This document shows positions 1 through 4,623 of a DNA stretch of 5,931 nucleotides, in pieces. The notes under the pieces were generated by a model. That model was not told where the DNA came from and ran no database searches. It saw nothing but the letters and a program-made list of their open reading frames with translations. How positions within the stretch are numbered: the first letter of the stretch is position 1; the number at the start of each line of letters is the position of its first letter. The position numbers and the translations under genes were made by a program. The stretch is from Veillonella sp. (lineage in GTDB: Bacteria; Bacillota; Negativicutes; Veillonellales; Veillonellaceae), in the NCBI RefSeq assembly GCF_019414865.1, contig NZ_DXLG01000101.1:1-5931 (forward strand), in the 5' to 3' direction.

Positions 1-157
1 GACAGGTAGAGGTAGGTATGCAATTATGGATATTCAAGATTATGAACGTGTAATGGCTACTATAAAACTTATGGGGGCTTTAGAGACCGGTCGTAAATCT
101 GGTGAAGAAGAAGGCTGGATTTCATCAGAGCAACTAAAGAGTGAATTGGGGATTTGA
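1..157 (+). CDS. Type II antitoxin, Phd/YefM family (3' part only)
   Basis: The gene enters from the left edge; 51 C-terminal residues are visible, read from base 2 to the TGA at 155-157. The stretch GRGRYAIMDIQDYERVMATI followed by a charged KSGEEEGW-type segment resembles the C-terminal half of Phd/YefM antitoxins, where a 'MDI..YE...ATIKL' helix precedes the toxin-binding tail. The DNA-binding N-terminus lies outside the window. In this family the antitoxin binds and neutralises the partner toxin and represses its own promoter; that role is inferred from family and context. A RelE/ParE-type toxin gene starts 2 bp after the stop, the usual antitoxin-first order. The operon promoter must be left of the window. 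Confidence 0.8.
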   Translation, partial: TGRGRYAIMDIQDYERVMATIKLMGALETGRKSGEEEGWISSEQLKSELGI

Positions 158-159
158 TT

Positions 160-480
160 ATGAATAATCAAATTAGCTATGCACCAAAAGCACGAGAAGA
201 TTTGCTAGAAATAAAATCTTTTATAGAAGAAGAAACCGGTGATATTGAGTTAGCTAAGAAAACCGTTTCGGATATAGTGACTACGAATGACTCGTTGAGT
301 ATATTTCCAGAAATGGGGCAGCGATTATTGATTAATCTAGAAAGCAAAATTGAATACAGATATTTACTTTGTCATAATTATTTAAGTTTTTATCGTTATT
401 TAGACCGGACTATCTATATTGATAGAATATTAAACAGTAGACGTGATTATCTTAGAATACTATTAGATGAAGTACATTAG
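160..480 (+). CDS. Type II toxin, RelE/ParE superfamily (ParE-like)
   Basis: A 106-residue basic protein of normal length for RelE/ParE toxins. It opens with the family pattern ISYAPKAREDLLEIKSFI (residues 5-22), has an 'FPEMGQRL' element near residues 49-56, and ends with EYRYLLCHNYLSFYRYLDRT and the strand YIDRILNSRRDY (residues 86-97), the typical ParE/RelE C-terminal sheet with conserved Tyr and Arg. Family members either poison gyrase (ParE) or cleave ribosome-bound mRNA (RelE); sequence alone does not decide, though the look is ParE-like. I chose ATG at 160 because GGGGA at 148-152 sits 7 bp upstream. An in-frame TTG at 154 overlaps the antitoxin stop and is too close to that site. The gene is AT-rich compared with the transporter genes, in keeping with mobile toxin-antitoxin cassettes. 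Confidence 0.85.
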   Translation: MNNQISYAPKAREDLLEIKSFIEEETGDIELAKKTVSDIVTTNDSLSIFPEMGQRLLINLESKIEYRYLLCHNYLSFYRYLDRTIYIDRILNSRRDYLRILLDEVH

Positions 481-485
481 TTCTT

Positions 486-517
486 AAAAGCACCATCGTT
501 AATAGATGGTGCTTTTT
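486..517. terminator. Rho-independent terminator after the toxin gene
   Basis: A perfect 12-bp stem (486-497 with 505-516, core GCACCATC/GATGGTGC), a 7-nt loop (GTTAATA), an A-run on the left and a T-run on the right. It begins 5 bp after the toxin stop. The flanking A and T runs would let it also work on the minus strand. It separates the toxin-antitoxin module from the transporter operon. Confidence 0.92.
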
Positions 518-531
518 ATCATATGATAAAC

Positions 532-550
532 ATACTATCTATAATAGTAT
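532..550. repeat. Inverted repeat, possible operator upstream of the ECF operon
   Basis: ATACTAT (532-538) and ATAGTAT (544-550) are perfect inverted copies around a 5-bp spacer (CTATA). The dyad also contains a TATAAT hexamer at 540-545. It lies about 30 bp upstream of the likely -10 box, a plausible place for an operator or for an AT-rich element. No regulator gene is in the window, so binding is inference. Confidence 0.4.
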
Positions 551-576
551 CTTGCCTTTCACAAATCTCTGAAGAA

Positions 577-585
577 TGTTACAAT
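577..585 (+). promoter_or_regulatory. Extended -10 promoter for the ECF operon
   Basis: TGTTACAAT at 577-585 is an extended -10 element (TGn followed by TACAAT). No good -35 box is found at the standard distance; TTTCAC at 557-562 is a poor match, and extended -10 promoters often tolerate this. Transcription would start near 592, leaving a leader of about 30 nt. That is too short for a riboswitch or attenuator, so any control would be by a protein at the promoter. The ribosome site AAGAGG (611-616) is 6 bp before the ATG at 623. Confidence 0.55.
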
Positions 586-622
586 AGACACTATATATTC
601 ATTTTTAGAAAAGAGGCTATTT

Positions 623-2218
623 ATGGAACGGATTCAAGATCTTGTGTACACGCATGTGCAGGGTGGCCAGTTTAGATGGGTTACTGTCAGCACATTGATG
701 CTCGCATTGGGCACGATATTGCATTTGGTGAGCCCTAGTGTGGCTGGGGTAACGCCGAACTGGACAATTGCTACGTACTGCGTAGCTATTTTATTGACAC
801 GTCCTAGTTTGAGCCAAACATTGGGGATTGGCCTTGTAGCGGCCCTCATTAACGTATTGACGTCTAAGTCAGCATTTCCTTATGGTAACTTGTTGTCTGA
901 ACCAGGTGGTGCGTTGACGGCAGCTCTCGTAACACGTGCAATGTTGTCTATGAAGTTCCGTAAGATCGGTGGTTTCGATTTAACACCAATCGTATCTGGT
1001 TTCTTAGCGACTGTTGTATCTGGTGGTATCTTCGTTACCCTCTTATGGCAAGTGCTTGGTTTGCCTAATAATGTATACATGTACGGCATGTGGCCATTGG
1101 TACTTATCGTAGGTGCTTTGAATGGCGCTATTACGCCAATTTTATACATTCCGGCGCAACGTTTATTCTCTAAACGCGGCATGTTGCCAAGTGCGGATCA
1201 ATTGACGTCTGACCATAGTCATATGACAATCTTGCCTGAGCGCCAAGCTAAAATTTCTATTGAGCACGTAAATTACTACCATCCAAAGGCGACTACACCG
1301 TCTCTTGAAAACATCAATCTCGACGTACATGATGGGGACTTCCTCGTTGTGACTGGTCCTGCAGGTTGTGGTAAAAGTACTCTTTGCATGGCTATGGTAG
1401 GGGCGGTACCTAAATTCTACGGTGGCCGTCTTGAAGGCATGGTCTTTGTAGATGGTAAAGCGACTACGCAAATGGAAATTCCAGAGCTTGCAAACCATAT
1501 CGGTGTTGTTCTTGCCGATTACGATACGCAACTCGTTACGATGACAGTTCGTGAAGAAGTTGCCTTTGCTATGGAAAACCGTGGTTATGACCGTGAAACT
1601 ATCAAAGCTCGTTCCGAAGAGGTATTTAAGCAAGTTGGTCTTGTAGGCTTAGAAGACCGTAAGATTACAAGCTTGTCTGGTGGTCAACGTCAACGTTTGG
1701 CCATCGCTTCCGTATTGGCTACGAACCCAACAGTTCTTGTCCTTGATGAACCAACAAGCTCCCTCGATCCAGATGGGACTGCCGAATTATATCGCCTCGT
1801 AGGTGATTTAAACCAAAAACACGGTATTACCGTTGTTGTTATCGACCATGACTTGCATGCTGTATTGCCGTACGCGAACCGCATGGCTCTGATGGTGGAT
1901 GGCTCTATCGCATGTGATGCGGATGTACCGACTACACTTCGTTACATGTACGAACACAATATTCACGTAGATGCATTGCCATCTGTGTTCACAACGTACA
2001 TGGAGCTTGAACAAGCGGGTTACCATAGTGATGAACCTTGGCTCAGCATCGAGTCTGCGATTAAGGGCTTGCATCAAATTGAAATGGCTCACGCTATTCA
2101 AAATGAGGTCCATGGTGAAAGCAAGTCTCCAGCTAATCAAACAAATACAGTAGAACATAAACAACCAATTCAACGCGTTGATGATGTACAAGGAAAGGAC
2201 GGTGGCGCTCATGCTTAA
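623..2218 (+). CDS. ECF transporter fusion: TrpP-like S component + EcfA ATPase
   Basis: A 531-residue protein with two modules. Residues about 19-178 are hydrophobic, with roughly six membrane helices. The stretch around residues 30-103 (GTILHLVSP, then VAALINVLTSKSAFPYGN and EPGGALTA) resembles TrpP-type tryptophan transport proteins, which are ECF S components; this comparison is from memory. Residues about 209-440 form an ABC ATPase: Walker A GPAGCGKST (245-253), signature LSGGQRQR (351-358), Walker B VLVLDEPTSSLD (371-382) and switch His409. The Q-loop reads VVLADYDTQ, so the usual glutamine is Ala298, while the ECF-typical second Gln (303) is kept. A short C-terminal domain and a hydrophilic tail (about 495-531) follow. 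The protein would supply both substrate binding and one of two ATPases at the membrane. ATPase and fusion are certain; substrate (tryptophan or similar) is inference. It overlaps the next gene by 8 bp. Confidence 0.88.
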   Translation: MERIQDLVYTHVQGGQFRWVTVSTLMLALGTILHLVSPSVAGVTPNWTIATYCVAILLTRPSLSQTLGIGLVAALINVLTSKSAFPYGNLLSEPGGALTAALVTRAMLSMKFRKIGGFDLTPIVSGFLATVVSGGIFVTLLWQVLGLPNNVYMYGMWPLVLIVGALNGAITPILYIPAQRLFSKRGMLPSADQLTSDHSHMTILPERQAKISIEHVNYYHPKATTPSLENINLDVHDGDFLVVTGPAGCGKSTLCMAMVGAVPKFYGGRLEGMVFVDGKATTQMEIPELANHIGVVLADYDTQLVTMTVREEVAFAMENRGYDRETIKARSEEVFKQVGLVGLEDRKITSLSGGQRQRLAIASVLATNPTVLVLDEPTSSLDPDGTAELYRLVGDLNQKHGITVVVIDHDLHAVLPYANRMALMVDGSIACDADVPTTLRYMYEHNIHVDALPSVFTTYMELEQAGYHSDEPWLSIESAIKGLHQIEMAHAIQNEVHGESKSPANQTNTVEHKQPIQRVDDVQGKDGGAHA

Positions 2219-3023
2219 GGTTGAAAATATCCGCTTTGGCTATGTGCCATCCGTAGACATCTTCCGAGATGTGACTTTCACCATCGAAGGCGGCGAATAT
2301 ATCGCTATCGGCGGTCGTAATGGTTGTGGTAAAACGACAATCACTCGTTTGCTCGTAGGTCTTGAAAAGGCTAGTGAAGGCCGCATGTACTATAACGGCA
2401 CAGATATTACATCTATGCCACCATCTAAACGTGGTCAATTTATCGGTTATGTATTCCAACAACCGGATCGCCAAATGTTCAGACCTACTGTAGCGACAGA
2501 GGTTGCTTTTGGCCCTGAGTCTTTGGGCCGCAGTAAATCCGAAGTGAAACAAATCGTCGACGAAGTGTTGGAACGCACAGGTATCGCTCACTTGCGTGAT
2601 GCGTATCCTCCAACATTGCGCCGCGGCGAAAAGCAACGTGTTGCTATCGCTTCTGCACTAGCAATGCAATCTAAAATCCTCATCCTCGACGAACCAACAA
2701 GTGGTCAAGATGGTAAGGAAACTAAAGAGTTGTTAGCGTTATTGCGCCAACTCAATCAAGAAGGCATTACGATCCTTCTCATTACACATGATATGGAAAT
2801 TATGGCTAGCGAATGTAGCCGTGCGCTTATCATGGGTAACCAAACGGTTGCCTTCGATGGCAGTCCAGAAGAATTATTCAAGAAATCTACGGACGAATTG
2901 CAAGACCTAGGCCTTACGAAACCGCCAAGTGTGGAACTTTCACTAGCGGTACCATCTCTAGGCTATTGCAAATCCATGGATGAATTGAAATCTAAGTTAG
3001 TGGCTCAGTTGAGCGGGAAATAG
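2211..3023 (+). CDS. ecfA: ECF transporter ATPase (second A component)
   Basis: A 270-residue ABC ATPase, the usual EcfA length. Walker A is GRNGCGKTT (35-43), the Q-loop is the classic ECF form YVFQQPDRQMF (Gln83 and Gln88), Walker B is ILILDEPT (156-163) and the switch is ITHD (His193). The signature is not LSGGQ but LRRGEKQR (136-143), and the D-loop reads SGQD (164-167) instead of S/G-x-LD. Such signature variants occur in one partner of asymmetric ABC dimers. It should pair with the ATPase half of the upstream fusion and drive the EcfT subunit. I chose ATG 2211, which matches the normal EcfA start (MLKVENIRFGY) and overlaps the upstream stop; an in-frame ATG at 2178 would add 11 odd residues. 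AAGGA-rich sequence at 2190-2199 may be the ribosome site, though the spacing is long, so translational coupling is likely. Confidence 0.93.
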   Translation: MLKVENIRFGYVPSVDIFRDVTFTIEGGEYIAIGGRNGCGKTTITRLLVGLEKASEGRMYYNGTDITSMPPSKRGQFIGYVFQQPDRQMFRPTVATEVAFGPESLGRSKSEVKQIVDEVLERTGIAHLRDAYPPTLRRGEKQRVAIASALAMQSKILILDEPTSGQDGKETKELLALLRQLNQEGITILLITHDMEIMASECSRALIMGNQTVAFDGSPEELFKKSTDELQDLGLTKPPSVELSLAVPSLGYCKSMDELKSKLVAQLSGK

Positions 3024-3032
3024 GAGGGACAT

Positions 3033-3701
3033 ATGGAACGTTTAGTACCGTTAACAAAAATCTTGATGACCCTCGCTGTATCCGTGTGGGCCATTCTATT
3101 GCGCGACTGGCAATCTCTATTGGCCTTGGTCGTTGTAGAACTTGTCGTTTTATTCGTTGCAGGTTTACTGATCAAACAACGTAAGGCCGTTGTGGCGTTA
3201 ACTAGCTTTGCCGTATTCCTTGGCATCGTTCAATTCCTCGGCAGCGGTGATGTAACATCTGCTATCGTATCTGGCTTGCGTATGCTCGCCATGACACTTG
3301 TATTTATCTGCTTATTGGCGACGACAAAATTGCAGGACCTTACAGCGGCGCTCGTAACACAATGCAAAATTCCTTATGAATATGCATTTATGTTCACTGC
3401 AGCACTTCGCTTTGTACCTGACTTCATCGCTGAAAGCCATGCTGTACAAGAGGCGCAAGCGTGCCGTGGGCTATCCTTAGAAGGCAACTTCATTAAACGC
3501 ATCAAATCCTATGCATCTGTTATTCAACCATTGCTCTTAAAATCCTTGGGCCGCTCCGAAACAATGGCGCTCTCTCTAGAACTACGTGGCTTTGGTGGTC
3601 CAACACATAGCTTTGCTGCATCTGTGGGATTGAAAACTATGGACTATGCAGTGATTGGTGCTTTGATTGTTATTACAGTACTTCTATTCGTTATTGTGTA
3701 A
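3033..3701 (+). CDS. ecfT: ECF transporter transmembrane (T) component
   Basis: A 222-residue membrane protein, shorter than the common 250-270 residues but complete. Hydrophobic segments lie near residues 9-24, 29-47, 53-70, 80-97 and 203-222. The cytoplasmic part holds both EcfT coupling motifs: ACRG (143-146), a variant of the A-x-R-G motif, and ELRG (183-186) within SLELRGFGG. ALRFVPDF (124-131) is also family-typical. In ECF transporters these two motif helices rest on the two ATPases and pass ATP-driven movement to the S component. The ATG at 3033 has a strong ribosome site, AGGAGGG (3022-3028), overlapping the ecfA stop. Gene order S-A, A', T with no extra S gene marks a dedicated transporter rather than a shared module. 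Confidence 0.92.
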   Translation: MERLVPLTKILMTLAVSVWAILLRDWQSLLALVVVELVVLFVAGLLIKQRKAVVALTSFAVFLGIVQFLGSGDVTSAIVSGLRMLAMTLVFICLLATTKLQDLTAALVTQCKIPYEYAFMFTAALRFVPDFIAESHAVQEAQACRGLSLEGNFIKRIKSYASVIQPLLLKSLGRSETMALSLELRGFGGPTHSFAASVGLKTMDYAVIGALIVITVLLFVIV

Positions 3702-3734
3702 TGAATAAATTAGACAAATTCATAGAGTTAATTG

Positions 3735-3743
3735 TGTTATAAT
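3735..3743 (+). promoter_or_regulatory. Extended -10 promoter after ecfT
   Basis: TGTTATAAT at 3735-3743 is a perfect extended -10 sequence, of the same form as the one before the ECF operon. TAGACA at 3711-3716 resembles a -35 box but the 21-bp gap is too long. Transcription would start near 3750, and only about 35 bp remain before a strong terminator, so the product would be a short RNA. Confidence 0.5.
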
Positions 3744-3749
3744 TAACTT

Positions 3750-3826
3750 GAAGAGTATGGGGTGCCTCAATTGGTACGCCTGAAAAGACACCTAGAAATG
3801 GCCAAATTTCTAGGTGTCTTTTGTTT
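3750..3826 (+). ncRNA. Candidate short RNA 1 (promoter to terminator)
   Basis: A start near 3750 from the extended -10 box and an end at the 17-bp terminator would give an RNA of about 75 nt. Its 5' part can fold a small hairpin, GTGCC (3762-3766) with GGTAC (3773-3777), around the loop TCAATT. The part before the terminator also reads as an 8-codon frame (3757-3783, MGCLNWYA). I recognise no known RNA family. It could equally be just the 3' end of the ECF transcript with a chance TATAAT in AT-rich DNA. Confidence 0.25.
3783..3826. terminator. Strong rho-independent terminator of the ECF operon
   Basis: A perfect 17-bp stem (3783-3799 with 3806-3822; core GACACCTAGAAAT) closes a 6-nt loop, GGCCAA. 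It has AAAA on the left and TTTT on the right, followed by further T-rich sequence. It is the first terminator after ecfT, 81 bp past the stop, and by its symmetry should also act on the minus strand. Confidence 0.92.
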
Positions 3827-3860
3827 GTCTTTTGAAAATGTATTTATGATATACTACTAA
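3821..3860 (+). promoter_or_regulatory. Possible promoter between the two terminators
   Basis: Two overlapping sigma-70-like readings exist: TTGTTT (3821-3826), 18 bp, TATGAT (3845-3850); or TTGAAA (3832-3837), 17 bp, TACTAA (3855-3860). Either would start transcription about 40-65 bp ahead of the next terminator. The region is AT-rich, so chance matches are likely. Confidence 0.35.
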
Positions 3861-3869
3861 TAGGTAGTA
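3852..3869. repeat. Inverted repeat TACTAC-N6-GTAGTA
   Basis: TACTAC (3852-3857) and GTAGTA (3864-3869) are perfect inverted copies around TAATAG. As DNA this is an operator-like dyad overlapping a possible promoter, and it shares its TACTA...TAGTA half-sites with the dyad at 532-550. As RNA it would be the first of three successive hairpins. Confidence 0.4.
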
Positions 3870-3899
3870 AAGCGTACAAAATATTGCCTACAATATAAC

Positions 3900-3928
3900 A
3901 AAAGGACGAGTTGCAGCTCGTCCTTTTT
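3900..3928. terminator. Second rho-independent terminator in the gap
   Basis: An 11-bp perfect stem (3900-3910 with 3917-3927; AAAGGACGAG/CTCGTCCTTT), loop TTGCAG, and a run of five Ts. There is no gene between it and the terminator 78 bp upstream, which is why a short transcript from the interval is worth considering; otherwise it is a back-up terminator or one acting on the minus strand. Confidence 0.88.
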
Positions 3929-3969
3929 CTTGCGTATTGGAGTTATTTTTATATATTATGTTATATAGA

Positions 3970-3975
3970 TATAAT
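3970..3975 (+). promoter_or_regulatory. Possible -10 box for the acetyltransferase gene
   Basis: TATAAT at 3970-3975 lies in very AT-rich DNA 62 bp before the start codon. No convincing -35 box is at the right distance, and several other TATA-like hexamers overlap the region, so the exact promoter is uncertain. That one exists here is likely because a terminator lies just upstream. Confidence 0.35.
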
Positions 3976-3995
3976 ATAGAAATAATTTTAGTTTC

Positions 3996-4016
3996 GGATA
4001 CCGGATTTTGGATACC
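3996..4016 (+). repeat. Direct repeat GGATACC x2 in the acetyltransferase leader
   Basis: GGATACC occurs at 3996-4002 and again at 4010-4016, 14 bp apart, within the presumed leader just before the ribosome site (GAGGA, 4026-4030). Two same-face-spaced copies could bind a regulator, but the period is not a full 10.5-bp multiple and chance is possible. Confidence 0.3.
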
Positions 4017-4036
4017 CACAATTTTGAGGAATTCTT

Positions 4037-4537
4037 ATGAGTGAATTAGTAATACGACCAATTACAAAGGATGATATTGCAGCTTGTTTAGATATTTATA
4101 ATTACGAGGTTGTGAACGGTGTAGCAACGCTTGATCTTGAGCCCCGCACGTTGCCAGAGTGGCAGGAGTGGTATAAGGTTCATCAAACGCAGGAACACTG
4201 CATTTTTGTAGGTCTTATAGATGATGTGGTTGTAGGCTATGCATCGCTTTCACCATATAGAACAAAGGATGCTTTCAAAAGTACTGTCGAATTATCTATC
4301 TACATTCATCAAGAATATAGAGGCAGAGGTGTGGCATCTAAGTTGATGGCGCATATTTTAGACTATGCAAAAGAAACGGATATATTGCATACGGTGGTGT
4401 CTGTTATTACTGCAGGGAATGCAGCGAGCACCGCATTACACGAGCGTTTTGGATTTACCTATTGTGGGATAACACCGCAAGTTGGTTTCAAACATGGTAA
4501 ATATCAGGATACCGAAACATACGCATTATTGGTATAA
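4037..4537 (+). CDS. GNAT N-acetyltransferase, phosphinothricin/methionine sulfoximine acetyltransferase type
   Basis: A 166-residue single-domain GNAT enzyme, close to the usual length of the Pat/Bar/YncA group. The N-terminal IRPITKDDIAACLDIYNYEV (6-25) is typical, as is LDLEPRTLPEW (32-42). VELSIYIHQEYRGRGVASKL (84-103) includes the acetyl-CoA pyrophosphate loop R-G-R-G-V-A (95-100). VSVITAGNAASTALHERFGF (121-140) and VGFKHGKYQDTETYAL (149-164) complete the family pattern. Members move the acetyl group from acetyl-CoA to the amine of phosphinothricin, methionine sulfoximine or related amino-acid analogues in the cytoplasm; the real substrate here is unknown. The ATG at 4037 has GAGGA 6 bp upstream. 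It lies alone behind two terminators and so probably has its own promoter. No terminator follows, so some transcripts may run into hisJ. Confidence 0.88.
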   Translation: MSELVIRPITKDDIAACLDIYNYEVVNGVATLDLEPRTLPEWQEWYKVHQTQEHCIFVGLIDDVVVGYASLSPYRTKDAFKSTVELSIYIHQEYRGRGVASKLMAHILDYAKETDILHTVVSVITAGNAASTALHERFGFTYCGITPQVGFKHGKYQDTETYALLV

Positions 4538-4538
4538 T
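4530..4538 (+). promoter_or_regulatory. Extended -10 promoter for hisJ
   Basis: TGGTATAAT at 4530-4538 overlaps the end of the acetyltransferase gene and is a full extended -10 match. The -35 region around 4510-4515 (TACCGA) is weak. Start near 4545 would give a leader of about 79 nt before the hisJ ATG. Confidence 0.4.
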
Positions 4539-4590
4539 AAAACATAGATATTAAAGTAAAGACTAATAATGTACAGATGATAGATAAGGG

Positions 4591-4611
4591 TTCGCCAAGG
4601 GGTAGGGCGAA
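4591..4611 (+). other. Small hairpin in the hisJ leader
   Basis: TTCGCC (4591-4596) can pair with GGCGAA (4606-4611) across a 9-nt purine-rich loop (AAGGGGTAG). No T-run follows, so it is not a terminator. The AGGGTG ribosome site (4613-4618) begins 2 bp after the stem, so the hairpin might affect hisJ translation. The loop itself is Shine-Dalgarno-like. Confidence 0.35.
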
Positions 4612-4623
4612 TAGGGTGATTGA

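Larger units (their letters stand above)
3850..3928 (+). ncRNA. Candidate short RNA 2 with three hairpins
   Basis: Three stems follow one another: TACTAC/GTAGTA (3852-3869), ATATTG/CAATAT with loop CCTA (3881-3896), and the 11-bp terminator (3900-3927). The CCTA loop of the second is complementary to TAGG (3861-3864) at the loop of the first, so a kissing contact is possible. There is no open reading frame of note. I recognise no known family, and the first two stems are short and AT-rich, so a structured RNA is a hypothesis only. Confidence 0.25.

Noticed and set aside
154..159. TTG start for the toxin, overlapping the antitoxin stop
   Set aside because: The ribosome site GGGGA (148-152) is only 1 bp from TTG but 7 bp from ATG 160, and ATG gives the normal family N-terminus.
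552..585. TTGCCT (552-557) as a -35 box for TACAAT at 580
   Set aside because: The 22-bp gap is too long for a sigma-70 type promoter; the TGn extension explains the -10 better.
2178..2210. Earlier ATG for the second ATPase, adding 11 residues
   Set aside because: The extra residues fall inside the upstream coding sequence and precede the standard EcfA start MLKVENI; ATG 2211 gives the usual family length.
1163..2636. Long minus-strand frames opposite the ECF genes (for example 1163-1633, 1808-2212, 2133-2636)
   Set aside because: They mirror the codon pattern of strong plus-strand genes, have no ribosome sites and encode nothing recognisable.
3033..3701. Truncated EcfT (222 residues against about 260)
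   Set aside because: Both coupling motifs, the strong ribosome site and a terminal membrane helix are present, so it is a short but complete member.
3701..3742. 13-codon frame MNKLDKFIELIVL starting in the ecfT stop (TAATG)
   Set aside because: Too short, no family resemblance and no own ribosome site; AT-rich sequence produces such frames by chance.
3761..3782. GGTACGCC resembling the T-box core, hinting at a T-box leader
   Set aside because: The full T-box consensus is absent, there is no room for a specifier stem, and the downstream gene is behind another terminator.
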